In this document: piece after piece, positions 16,997 through 25,378 of the stretch
Position numbering within the stretch: the first letter of the stretch is position 1
Layout of the letters: each line of letters opens with the position of its first letter
Source: Yaniella sp.
Lineage (GTDB): Bacteria; Actinomycetota; Actinomycetes; Actinomycetales; Micrococcaceae
DNA: 51,464 nucleotides
Assembly (NCBI RefSeq): GCF_030453185.1
Contig: NZ_JAKDKW010000008.1
Coordinates: 1 to 51,464, forward strand
Direction: 5' to 3'
Position numbers and translations under genes: made by a program
Notes under the pieces: model-generated
What the model saw: the letters and a program-made list of their open reading frames with translations, nothing else
What the model was told of the DNA's origin: nothing
The model's database searches: none

Positions 16997-18358
16997 ATGA
17001 GCGTTTCCCTAACTACGCCTGCCTCTGACACAGCCATTCACGAACTCACGCCCGCGCAGAAGAAAAAGGAATCGCGCCGGGTCATTCTCTCGAGCTATCT
17101 GGGCTCGTCCATCGAGTTCTACGACTTCCTGCTCTACGCATCGGCGTCAGCATTAGTTTTCCCCACCGTCTTCTTCAGCGATCTCGATCCGCTGGCCGGA
17201 ACCATTGCCTCCTACGGCACGTTCGCGGCCGGTTATCTTGCCCGCCCACTCGGCGGCGCGATCTTCGGCCACTTCGGTGACAAGCTGGGCCGCAAGAAAA
17301 TGCTCGTCCTGTCCATGTTCATCATGGGTATCGCCTCCACACTGATTGGCCTGGTGCCCAGTGCCGAAATGATCGGTTCATGGGGTGCCGTCATCTTGGT
17401 CATGCTGCGCATGTTCCAGGGCATCGCCGTCGGCGGTGAATGGGGTGGTGCCGCACTGATGGCACTGGAACACTCCGAAAAGGGGCGACGCGGTTTCGCT
17501 GCGTCCTTCACCAACGCCGGCGCACCAACCGGTGCGGCGCTGGGTACGTTCGTGCTCGGCACCTTCGCGGCCGTCCTGCCACAGGAGGAATTCCTGTCCT
17601 GGGGTTGGCGCGTACCATTCCTGCTGTCCTTCGTGCTGCTGGTCATCGGCATGATCGTGCGCTCCAAGATCACCGAATCACCGATCTTCCTTGCCGCACT
17701 GGAGAAGGAAAAGAACGAACCGGTCAAGGCCAAGAAGAAATTGCCAATTGTTGAAGTCCTGCGCCGCCCAAAGGCCCTGATCTTGACCATGCTGGCCGGC
17801 GCCTCCGGTTTCGCCCTGCAGGTCCTGCTGTCCACCTTCTCGGTTAGTTATGCCACCGAATTCGGCGCCGAACGTTCCTCGGTCCTCTACGCCTTCGCGT
17901 TCGCCTCGGTGGCCTCGATCTTCTTCGTCATCTACTTCGCCCACATTTCCGACCGCTTTGGACGCCGTCCGGTCATGCTCGTCGGGCTCGCCCTGTTCGT
18001 GGCATTCCTGCAGCCGTTCTTTGCCATGATGCGTTCCAACAACTGGGCGCTCATCCTACTGGCCTTCACCATCGCCCTGGCCTTGCACGCGGTCATCTTC
18101 GGTCCGTTGGCCGCATTCATTTCCGAACAGTTCGGCACCGGATCTCGCTACACGGGCGCTTCAATGGGTTACCAGCTGGCCACCCTGCTCGGCGCGGGCT
18201 TCACCCCGACCATCTTGGCCTCGCTCTACGCAGCATCCGGTGGCACTTCAGTGACCACAGTGATCTGGTACCTCGTGGGTCTGGCCATCGTCTCGGCAAC
18301 TGCGATCATCCTGACTCGTGAATCAAAGAACCTGGACCTCGAAACCCACGAACACTAG
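16997..18358 (+). CDS. MFS transporter, metabolite:H+ symporter (MHS) type
   Basis: Twelve-segment inner-membrane proton symporter of 453 residues, in the branch that includes ProP, ShiA and KgtP. Seen: a basic N-terminus, SSYLGSSIEFYDFLLYASASALVF as the first membrane segment, the MFS loop motif GHFGDKLGRKKML after TM2, RMFQGIAVGGEWGGAALMALEHS in TM4, and a second loop motif SDRFGRRPVM between TM8 and TM9. The substrate (an organic acid, betaine or similar) cannot be named. ATG at 16997 follows AGGAG by 6 nt; the open frame upstream is not used. It stands alone, convergent with the DUF1801 gene 11 bp away. Confidence 0.9.
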   Translation: MSVSLTTPASDTAIHELTPAQKKKESRRVILSSYLGSSIEFYDFLLYASASALVFPTVFFSDLDPLAGTIASYGTFAAGYLARPLGGAIFGHFGDKLGRKKMLVLSMFIMGIASTLIGLVPSAEMIGSWGAVILVMLRMFQGIAVGGEWGGAALMALEHSEKGRRGFAASFTNAGAPTGAALGTFVLGTFAAVLPQEEFLSWGWRVPFLLSFVLLVIGMIVRSKITESPIFLAALEKEKNEPVKAKKKLPIVEVLRRPKALILTMLAGASGFALQVLLSTFSVSYATEFGAERSSVLYAFAFASVASIFFVIYFAHISDRFGRRPVMLVGLALFVAFLQPFFAMMRSNNWALILLAFTIALALHAVIFGPLAAFISEQFGTGSRYTGASMGYQLATLLGAGFTPTILASLYAASGGTSVTTVIWYLVGLAIVSATAIILTRESKNLDLETHEH

Positions 18359-18369
18359 AACGCGCAGGC

Positions 18370-18798
18370 TTAGCTCGGGAACTCGTCCTTGATGAAGTCG
18401 TAGGAGTCCTCGATCAGAAACCGGAGCACCGCTTCGTCGACGTCGTCAAGCTTCTTGAGATACAAGCACGCCTTACTGGACTTATGCGGACCAAGCTTAG
18501 CTAACTGCTCGGTATAACGCTCCTCGAGACCGCCCAACAAATACACCACCAGATGCGCCTTTCGCGGGCTAAACCCCGCGGCGGGCGCATCGCCTTGCCG
18601 ACCCGAAGCGTACACATAGTGGTAACTGCCGAACCCGATAATGCTCGGCCCCCACATGACCGGTTGTTCGCCCGTCACCTCACCCATGATGGTCAGCATC
18701 CGTTCGGCGTCAGCTCGTCGGACGGCGTGGTCCACGGTTGCGATGAACTCTTTGGGGTCGACGTCGGTTGGTTGCGTCTTATTCTCGGATTTGGCCAC
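18370..18798 (-). CDS. DUF1801 domain protein
   Basis: A 142-residue cytosolic protein matching the DUF1801/YdhG-like pattern: helical start (EFIATVDHAVRRADAERMLTIMGEVTG), then VMWGPSIIGFGSYHYVYASGR, GFSPRKAHLVVYLLGGLE, KLGPHKSSKACLYLKKLDDVD and a closing helix. Function is unknown. GTG at 18798 follows GAGGAG by 4 nt. It overlaps the end of the upstream ATP-grasp gene by 20 bp, so the two are probably translated from one mRNA. Confidence 0.82.
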   Translation of the reverse strand: MAKSENKTQPTDVDPKEFIATVDHAVRRADAERMLTIMGEVTGEQPVMWGPSIIGFGSYHYVYASGRQGDAPAAGFSPRKAHLVVYLLGGLEERYTEQLAKLGPHKSSKACLYLKKLDDVDEAVLRFLIEDSYDFIKDEFPS

Positions 18799-20083
18799 GT
18801 TGCTCCTCAAGGTCATCCTCTATTGTGAACACCAACGCGCTGCAACACACGTCGTAGATCGATTGCAGTTCGCGTTCACTCTCACCAGCGACGACGATTT
18901 CAGCCAACATAAAGCTATAACTATCCTGAGCTTCCATATCCGACAATCGCTGGTGCTCTTTTGCAGCGATCGTAATACGTACGGCGGGAAATTGCTGCTC
19001 GACGACCTTAACTTCCGCGGCACTAGGTACCCGAAGGACTAGCCCGTCGGCAAAGCGCCGGAGCATCCACTTGGCCGCTATCGCATATTCGCCCTTACCC
19101 TGCGGCATGTGGGGACGGCGTCCCAGAGCAAGGTCCATCATGGCTAAGTGATTCGGCATACCATCAACCCAGCGAAATACCTGTGCGTGCGATTGGGAAT
19201 GTCTGCTGTTGATCTCGAGCAGCGCGAGCCGTTGGGTGGGCTCGTCCCAAAAGTATTCAATATTGAACGTGCTGTTTCGCAGGCCTATGGCACCGATCAC
19301 TCGGCGGGTGGTCTCTGCCATTTTTTGTAACGCACGTTCGGGCAAGTTCGATGGGTACTGATACCGCAAGAAACTCGAAGACTGTTCATAGCAAATTGAG
19401 TCCACCACACCGATGATCTCAACCTGGTCACCCCAGCTATACCCTTCGAGCGTGCACTGCTGCCCTCCAACTGCCTCTTCCACCATGTAGGCATGCCCAG
19501 ATATATCCGACACCTCCTCGGGTAAATCCAGCAGCTTGAGCACCTCGTCAAAGGCATCCCCGGTACTATGCAGTTGTTGCCGTTCCGTCTCAAGAGCCGC
19601 TCGCAAGCCAGCTTGGTCCGGCGCATAATGCGCTCCTTGGGAAGAAAACGATTGAATCGGTTTCACCCAGACCGGATATGACATGTGCGTTGGCAGCGTA
19701 GCCATCGGGTCCTCGACATCGATCAGGCCAAATGCCGGATATTCATCGATCACCTTTTGTTGTTCGAACCGAGACCAGTACTTGTGTTCACACTTCACAA
19801 CCGCTTCGAGGTCTTTAGAGCGTAGTCCGTATCGCTGCGACAGGATCGGTACCAGCATGTTGACGGGAAAATCCCAGTAGCCGACGATGGCGTCTATGGG
19901 CTCCTCGAACTGCTCAAGCCGGTCTTGAGCTTTTTTCAAGATCTTTGAAAAGGAAACGCGGCTCTCTTGCATCTCCTCGATAGTCAACAAACTATGGAAT
20001 ACATATTGCTCAGCATCTGGCAGCGCGTCGAGTTCTGCCTGATTTCGATCGTCGAGGCCTAGAACAAATATATTGTGCGGCAT
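18779..20083 (-). CDS. ATP-grasp domain protein of unknown substrate
   Basis: A 434-residue predicted carboxylate-amine/thiol ligase. The N-terminal part resembles a pre-ATP-grasp domain (NIFVLGLDDRNQAELDAL; IDAIVGYWDFPVNMLVPILSQRYGL). The ATP-grasp core has VWVKPIQSFSSQGAHYA near residue 140, MVEEAVGGQQCTLEGYSW near 200, and metal-binding FNIEYFWDEPTQRLALLEINSRHSQSH near 275-305, with Glu and Asn of LEINSR the expected Mg ligands. Family members make peptides, siderophores, osmolytes or modified amino acids; no acceptor can be inferred. AGGAG lies 7 nt before the ATG. Divergent from an unrecognised gene and overlapping DUF1801. Confidence 0.8.
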   Translation of the reverse strand: MPHNIFVLGLDDRNQAELDALPDAEQYVFHSLLTIEEMQESRVSFSKILKKAQDRLEQFEEPIDAIVGYWDFPVNMLVPILSQRYGLRSKDLEAVVKCEHKYWSRFEQQKVIDEYPAFGLIDVEDPMATLPTHMSYPVWVKPIQSFSSQGAHYAPDQAGLRAALETERQQLHSTGDAFDEVLKLLDLPEEVSDISGHAYMVEEAVGGQQCTLEGYSWGDQVEIIGVVDSICYEQSSSFLRYQYPSNLPERALQKMAETTRRVIGAIGLRNSTFNIEYFWDEPTQRLALLEINSRHSQSHAQVFRWVDGMPNHLAMMDLALGRRPHMPQGKGEYAIAAKWMLRRFADGLVLRVPSAAEVKVVEQQFPAVRITIAAKEHQRLSDMEAQDSYSFMLAEIVVAGESERELQSIYDVCCSALVFTIEDDLEEQRGQIRE

Positions 20084-20243
20084 GAGTTTCTCCTGCCCGG
20101 AGTAAGTAGCGCGTCACATTAACAGATGTCATGTCAAAATGTCTACACCCGCTCGAGCACAATATTACGCATGTCACACTTAGGGCGCGTGGGAGTTCGG
20201 CTGTAGGGAGAACAAACAACCCCTCTATGCGAACGACGCGTTG

Positions 20244-20249
20244 TACGAT
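20244..20249 (+). promoter_or_regulatory. -10-like hexamer before the unknown gene at 20257
   Basis: TACGAT 7 nt before the GTG at 20257, with no Shine-Dalgarno between; leaderless geometry. Confidence 0.35.
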
Positions 20250-20256
20250 GGGCGCC

Positions 20257-21408
20257 GTGACCGATTACGAAATTGATACCGATAACTTACTGACCCGCCA
20301 CCGGCAACTAAGTGGTCTGAAAGCGCTGGCGACATCAGCTCAAAAGCTCACCGACCGTAGCTTCGAGCTGTACGGCCCAACGAGTATTGCGGATTTCGCC
20401 AGATGGTTGGGACGCGCTGGCAATCTGGCGGCTAAGCCCCAGTTTGTGCAGGTGGTCCAGGCAAACCAGCAGAACATCATGGCACACGGTGTCTATGGAT
20501 GGTTGCAAATCTTGTTAACCGGCGCGGTCCATCAGTATCGACACGATCTTAATACCCGTGGTCGTGGCGACGATGCCACCTATTTGTCCCGCCAACACGT
20601 CGATGACATTTGCCGTCTCGGTACTCACATAGTGCTGAATTATGGTGCACCTACCGGGCAGAACCGTCGGCTGCTGGGGCATTTCATGTCTGGCAACTAC
20701 GCTCGTCTTGTGGATCTTATACTGCCCAAAGTTGGGGAAGCGCTCGATCAGGAGCTGTCGTCAGACGCTCTTGAACAGGGTGCGAATCCAGTCTTCCGCC
20801 TTCCCCAGCAGGCGTTGCAGATGTCCGTTGTGCATGAACTCGACTTGCGACCGATGGATGCGGACGAACCCTTTGACGACGAGGGTTTTGCCTATTGGCC
20901 CGATGAGATCAAGCAGAACGATGTCTCGACGCTGGATGGCGCCGCGCAGCAAATGATTTACGAGCTGACGATGATCACTCGTGCGATACAAGAAGGCTCC
21001 GCCCCGGCACCCTGGGACAACCCAGCCGTGGTCCGGTCAAGGTTGGAAGCGACCATGGGTATTGCATGGGCGTCACAGTGCTTGGACCCGCACCCTGAGA
21101 TTGCTTCGGATGATCACACAGAAATGTATATCGCTGAACTCGTATCCCGGGTCGAACAGCTGCAGGATCGGGGCATTATCGGAGTGATTTCCTCCGATAT
21201 TTTCCAAACTCGTGAGCTTGTTGAGGAAACCGCCAACGACGACCCGGCTACGGTCATGCTCTACGAACGAGCCCTGCGCCAATCGGTCGACAACGCTGCT
21301 TGGGTAATATTTAACTGGGTGCCAGACTTACAAACCGCAGGATTCCTGGCTCAACTTCTCTTGGACTACCAATTCAATGCGTTCTTCGCTGAGATTGAGA
21401 AGCTCTAA
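20257..21408 (+). CDS. Unrecognised soluble protein, divergent from the ATP-grasp gene
   Basis: I do not recognise a family. With the GTG start at 20257 the protein has 383 residues (VTDYEIDTDNLL...), largely helical and acidic, with no signal peptide or membrane segment. Noticeable strings are YGPTSIADFARWLGRAGNLAAKPQF, written here only in part, GVYGWLQILLTGAVHQY, NRRLLGHFMSGNY and a Trp/Phe-rich C-terminus (WVIFNWVPDLQTAGFLAQLL). ATG at 20227 or 20248 are in-frame alternatives; the open frame also continues upstream to 20131. GTG is preferred because of the TACGAT hexamer 7 nt before it. It is divergent from the ATP-grasp/DUF1801 pair across about 170 bp, which hints at joint regulation. 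Confidence 0.7.
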   Translation: MTDYEIDTDNLLTRHRQLSGLKALATSAQKLTDRSFELYGPTSIADFARWLGRAGNLAAKPQFVQVVQANQQNIMAHGVYGWLQILLTGAVHQYRHDLNTRGRGDDATYLSRQHVDDICRLGTHIVLNYGAPTGQNRRLLGHFMSGNYARLVDLILPKVGEALDQELSSDALEQGANPVFRLPQQALQMSVVHELDLRPMDADEPFDDEGFAYWPDEIKQNDVSTLDGAAQQMIYELTMITRAIQEGSAPAPWDNPAVVRSRLEATMGIAWASQCLDPHPEIASDDHTEMYIAELVSRVEQLQDRGIIGVISSDIFQTRELVEETANDDPATVMLYERALRQSVDNAAWVIFNWVPDLQTAGFLAQLLLDYQFNAFFAEIEKL

Positions 21409-21497
21409 TATGGGCCGGGTATTATCACGCAGCAAATCAGGATGAGCGTGCCGCTAGGGTCTTCGATATTGCAAAACACCTGTTGGCGCACGTCTAA

Positions 21498-22886
21498 TTA
21501 GGCGGCGAGGCGGAGGGTCATGGTCCATTGCGTGCTCTTGGCAAAGCAGTCTGTCGTGGCCCTGACCACGGGTCGGGGTTCTTCCTCGGGTGGTTCCTGC
21601 TTATCGGGCGGCTCCCGTTTATCGGGTGGGATGCCGTCAAGAACTGGACCGGTGTCTTTGGAGTATCTGTGCCCGGTGGGTGTAGTCACCGAAAGGTGTT
21701 CTGGTGTTGCTTGGTGTGTCCACCCGGTGTTTTCTTTGATCTGATTACACCCAGCACACAGCCCGGAAGCATTCTGCCAGCTGGTTGGTCCACCATTCCG
21801 ATACGGGGTGGCATGATCAATATCTTGGATCCGCCCATCACAGTACGGGGTCCGACACGTATCATCTCGTAGCACCACCATGCGTCGTAAACTCGCCGGG
21901 AAGGCCCGCCTGCGGGATTCCATGCCCACCAGTTGGTGATCACCCGGCCGAGCAAAGACCCTTCGCAGGAAAACCTCTGTCTCTGGCATCGCCAACCATC
22001 GTTTGGCCAGCCGGGCTGGGATCGGGCCGTGGCCAGTGACCCAGGCCGGGGTGTCCCCGTCAGCAAACAACGCTTCATCAGTCATCACGACCTGGACTTC
22101 AGCCGGCACCGCTGCTGGGGCATGCCCGTTGACCCGTTGGACAAAAAGATCAGCCATGATCTGACCATGAGAACGCGCCTGGCCGGTGGGATCGGTCGGA
22201 TCAGCCGTCTCGCCAGAGTTGACCACACTATTGGCATCCCTGGTCAGAGTCGCCAGGATCCCTACGGCTTGTTGGGTGGAGACTAACGCTGTCACCCACG
22301 CCATCCCGTACGCCGCGGGACGCACTGTGACCCGGCGCTCTGAATAGGCGATCTCATTGCGCTCAACGGCACCGTGTTGGTCTAACCGTTCAGCATGTGC
22401 CCGAACCTTACCAGCCAGTTTCCGTGGCCCCAGCCCCTCAAACTGACCGGCAATCAGCTCATCCACTGCAGTCCGGTGCTCGGGTGCCAGCCAGGAGACT
22501 TCCTTGACCACAGCCTGGACACGTTCTTCATCAAGTTGGCCAAGAGCCAGGGAATTGAACGTTTTGGGCATGTCCTGGGACAACACTGTGGCCACCTGGA
22601 GGCACCGTGCACCCCGTGCTGGGGACTGACCACGAGCTAATCCGATCTCCGCGGCGAGCCCGTGACCACGCCGGGACCCGGGGACACCGCGGGCGGCTTC
22701 TTCCTCGTGGCGGTGTTGTTCTAGGTCTGCGATTTCCTCGACCTCTAACGCAGCGATCCGAGCCTTTAGCCGTGCCAACGTTTGGAGTCGATCAATGCAT
22801 TGCGCAGAGGAGTCCGAAGGATCCAACATGTCCAGCATGGCACGAGTCTGCGCCATCCGTGCTGCACCTGTCATGGAATTCGTCAT
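21498..22886 (-). CDS. DUF222/HNH endonuclease-domain protein
   Basis: A 462-residue protein of the DUF222-HNH family (the 13E12-repeat type), multicopy in many actinobacteria and often inside mobile regions. The helical DUF222 part covers residues about 40-330 (LARLKARIAALEVEEIADLEQHR; GLARGQSPARGARCLQVA; LAGKVRAHAERLD). The HNH nuclease follows near residue 365: RDDTCRTPYC, DIDHATPYRNGGPTSWQNAS and LCAGCNQIKENTGW, with all four Cys and the HNH His/Asn positions present, so it may be active. A consensus TATAAT stands 6 nt before the ATG, with no Shine-Dalgarno: leaderless geometry. No inverted repeats or integrase accompany it. Confidence 0.88.
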   Translation of the reverse strand: MTNSMTGAARMAQTRAMLDMLDPSDSSAQCIDRLQTLARLKARIAALEVEEIADLEQHRHEEEAARGVPGSRRGHGLAAEIGLARGQSPARGARCLQVATVLSQDMPKTFNSLALGQLDEERVQAVVKEVSWLAPEHRTAVDELIAGQFEGLGPRKLAGKVRAHAERLDQHGAVERNEIAYSERRVTVRPAAYGMAWVTALVSTQQAVGILATLTRDANSVVNSGETADPTDPTGQARSHGQIMADLFVQRVNGHAPAAVPAEVQVVMTDEALFADGDTPAWVTGHGPIPARLAKRWLAMPETEVFLRRVFARPGDHQLVGMESRRRAFPASLRRMVVLRDDTCRTPYCDGRIQDIDHATPYRNGGPTSWQNASGLCAGCNQIKENTGWTHQATPEHLSVTTPTGHRYSKDTGPVLDGIPPDKREPPDKQEPPEEEPRPVVRATTDCFAKSTQWTMTLRLAA

Positions 22887-22892
22887 ACATTT

Positions 22893-22898
22893 ATTATA
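22893..22898 (-). promoter_or_regulatory. -10 element of the DUF222/HNH gene
   Basis: Consensus TATAAT 6 nt before the ATG at 22886; leaderless geometry. The clearest hexamer of the set in this window. Confidence 0.55.
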
Positions 22899-23080
22899 CC
22901 GGTTTCGACACGGAAAAAGAACCCATAACGCCCAGTATTTGATGATATTTCACACTATAATACTTGAACACTTGAGTAAAAAAGGTTATGGAAAGCGCAC
23001 AGGAAACCATGCATTAAACACTGCAGCGGGCGCAGACCCCGAAGATCCACACCCGCTGCTATGCAACGTGCGAAAAGGGT

Positions 23081-24769
23081 TTAGAACAGGCCGAGAATCT
23101 CGCCCTGCTCGTTGACGTCCATGTTGTCGGAGGCTGGTTCGTTTGGAAGACCAGGCATGGTCATCATGGCACCGGTCAGTGCGACGACGAATCCGGCGCC
23201 GGCTCGTACATTGAGCTCGCGAACGGTCACGCGGAAATCATCTGGGGCACCGAGGGTTTTCGGGTCGTCAGTAAACGAGTACTGAGTTTTCGCCATACAT
23301 ACCGGGACTTTGTCTTCGCCGGCGTCTTCGAGCTGCTTGAGCTGTTTTTCAGCCGCCGAGGAGAAGTCCACGCCTTCGCCGCCATAGATATTGGTAACGA
23401 TATGCTCGATGCGCTCACGAATGCCGGTATCGGCAGCGAACATGGGCTGAACGGGGTCGTTGCCCTCGTCGAGTATTCCGCGAAGTTTCGTAGCAAACGC
23501 TTTGGCACCTTCGCCGCCGTTGGCCCAGACGCTGACCACTTCGGCTTGAACACCGCGAGCTTCACAGAAGTCTTTGACCCACTGCAGTTCTTCTTCGGTG
23601 TCTTGTGGGAACTGGTTGACCGCTACGATGACGGGCGCACCAAAGGACTTGACGTTCTCGAGGTGACGAGCCAGGTTCTCGGAGCCTTTTTCCATGGCCT
23701 CGATGTGGCCGGTACGGTCATCGCCTGGCTTATTGACCTCGTCCAAGGACAGGCCACCGTTGTATTTCACGGAACGTACCGTGGCGACAACGGTCACCGC
23801 GTCGGCGGCAAACCCGCCAGCGGGGCCGGTGATATTCACAAATTTTTCGGCACCCAGATCCGCACCGAAGCCGGCTTCGGTGACGACGGTATCGGCAAGA
23901 TCAAGTGCGGTATTGGTGGCAATCACCGAATTGGCGCCGTGGGCGATATTGGCGAATGGTCCACCGTGAATCAGCGCCGGAGTACCGGCCAGAGTCTGCA
24001 CGAGGTTTGGACGAATAGCATCGCGCAATAGAATGGCCATGCCGCCCTGAGCACCATTGGGGCCAAGCTCGGCGGCGGTCACCGGTTTGCGGTCATAAGT
24101 TTCGGCGACCACGATCCTCGAGAGACGTTCTTTGAGGTCGTCCAGGTCGCGCGCCAGGCAGAAGACAGCCATCGTTTCGGAAGCCACGGTAATTTCGAAG
24201 TGGTCTTCGCGGGGTGTTCCGGAGGCGCGGCCTCCCAGGCCAATAGTCACGTTGCGCAGGTTGCGATCGTTCATGTCCAACACGCGCTTGATGCGCACGG
24301 TGCGGGGGTCGATCCCAAGTTCGTTGCCGTGGAAAATGTGGTTATCCACCAGGTTGCACAGCAGATTGTGTGCCGAGGTAATGGCGTGGAAGTCACCCGT
24401 GAAGTGTAGGTTGATATTTTCCATGGGTACCACCTGGGCGTATCCGCCGCCGGTGGCACCGCCCTTCATACCAAATACGGGGCCCAGCGATGGTTCACGC
24501 AGGGCCACCATGGTCTTGGAACCCACCAGGTTCAGAGCATCGGCGATCCCAACGGACACGGTGGATTTTCCTTCACCCGCGGGTGTCGGCGAGACCGCTG
24601 TGACCAGCACGAGTTTGCCTCGTTTACCGGAGGTCGGAATCTTTTGCGTGTCAACTTTTGCCATGTGGTGGCCGTAGGGGATCAGCGCGTCCTCAGAGAT
24701 ATTCACGGAAGCGGCAATGTCGGAGATCGGTTCCAGTGTGGCAGCCAGTGATATTTCAGCATCATTCAT
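23081..24769 (-). CDS. fhs: Formate--tetrahydrofolate ligase
   Basis: Cytosolic enzyme making 10-formyl-tetrahydrofolate from formate, tetrahydrofolate and ATP for one-carbon metabolism. At 562 residues it is full length. The P-loop SPTPAGEGKSTVSVGI is near residue 60, followed by LREPSLGPVFGMKGGATGGGYAQV, split here by family convention into the LREPSLGP and KGGATGGG motifs, and later GGPFANIAHGANSV and VTEAGFGADLGAEKF. ATG at 24769 has TAACCT 7 nt upstream and no Shine-Dalgarno, fitting a leaderless mRNA. Single gene, downstream of a VTT-domain protein on the same strand. Confidence 0.97.
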   Translation of the reverse strand: MNDAEISLAATLEPISDIAASVNISEDALIPYGHHMAKVDTQKIPTSGKRGKLVLVTAVSPTPAGEGKSTVSVGIADALNLVGSKTMVALREPSLGPVFGMKGGATGGGYAQVVPMENINLHFTGDFHAITSAHNLLCNLVDNHIFHGNELGIDPRTVRIKRVLDMNDRNLRNVTIGLGGRASGTPREDHFEITVASETMAVFCLARDLDDLKERLSRIVVAETYDRKPVTAAELGPNGAQGGMAILLRDAIRPNLVQTLAGTPALIHGGPFANIAHGANSVIATNTALDLADTVVTEAGFGADLGAEKFVNITGPAGGFAADAVTVVATVRSVKYNGGLSLDEVNKPGDDRTGHIEAMEKGSENLARHLENVKSFGAPVIVAVNQFPQDTEEELQWVKDFCEARGVQAEVVSVWANGGEGAKAFATKLRGILDEGNDPVQPMFAADTGIRERIEHIVTNIYGGEGVDFSSAAEKQLKQLEDAGEDKVPVCMAKTQYSFTDDPKTLGAPDDFRVTVRELNVRAGAGFVVALTGAMMTMPGLPNEPASDNMDVNEQGEILGLF

Positions 24770-24776
24770 AGGTGCA

Positions 24777-24782
24777 AGGTTA
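24777..24782 (-). promoter_or_regulatory. -10-like hexamer of fhs
   Basis: TAACCT 7 nt before the ATG at 24769; no ribosome-binding site between, leaderless geometry. Confidence 0.4.
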
Positions 24783-24817
24783 GCTACGTCACTCTTGTTA
24801 AGGAAGAGTCCGCCACA

Positions 24818-25333
24818 TTAACTTTGGATTTTTTCTGATGCGTTCTGATCGGTACTGGTCAGACGCCAAATAATCCACGCAGCCAGTGCCACGGCGAGCA
24901 CAACTGAGACCGCGATGGTCGCCACCGGCCACCGGGTATACGCGATACCGATGGCTGCAACGGACACCGAACCGATGGTCGTATAGATGGTTGCCCAGAT
25001 CGCCCCGCCAATAATCAGGGCCGGCACATATCGGTACCAACGCATCCGAACGACGCCGGCGGCGAGGTTTATGGCGGTTTGAAATCCGATGGTCAGAAAG
25101 GAAACGGCGACGGCAGGCGGACCCCACCGGTCTAGGGCTCGTTCGGCGCGCTGATACACGGCTGAGGCCATGATCCGTTGGACGGCGTTGATCCGTGACA
25201 TTCCCGCCCTGGCGGCACGGCCAATGAGATAGGTACCTCCGGCGCGGAGGAAGACGATGGCGAACAGCGCGATCCACACCCAGACCCAGGGGCCATCCCA
25301 GGTCATGGGGTTGTACCAGACGCCGTTACCCAC
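24818..25333 (-). CDS. VTT/DedA-like small membrane protein
   Basis: A 171-residue inner-membrane protein with the VTT (SNARE-associated/DedA-like) pattern. Seen: a membrane segment WVWIALFAIVFLRAGGTYLIG, a cytoplasmic helix (ARAGMSRINAVQRIMASAVYQRAERALDRW), re-entrant-type hydrophobic stretch AVAVSFLTIGFQTAINLAAGVVRM, then the conserved-type RYVPALIIGGAIWATIY and a last membrane helix. Family members move lipids such as undecaprenyl phosphate across the membrane, though this branch is not assigned. GTG at 25333 follows GAGGAG. Between fhs and the CCA-adding enzyme on the same strand. Confidence 0.78.
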   Translation of the reverse strand: MGNGVWYNPMTWDGPWVWVWIALFAIVFLRAGGTYLIGRAARAGMSRINAVQRIMASAVYQRAERALDRWGPPAVAVSFLTIGFQTAINLAAGVVRMRWYRYVPALIIGGAIWATIYTTIGSVSVAAIGIAYTRWPVATIAVSVVLAVALAAWIIWRLTSTDQNASEKIQS

Positions 25334-25378
25334 GTTGTCTCCTCGCTGCTGCGATATCGCTACGTTTTCTACCCTAGA

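Noticed and set aside
21498-22886. DUF222/HNH gene as a sign of an integrated mobile element.
   Set aside because: No integrase, transposase, terminal repeats or target duplications seen around it.
23023-23059. GCAGCGGG/CCCGCTGC inverted repeat just after fhs.
   Set aside because: 8-bp stem with a long loop and no T-run; too weak to call a terminator.
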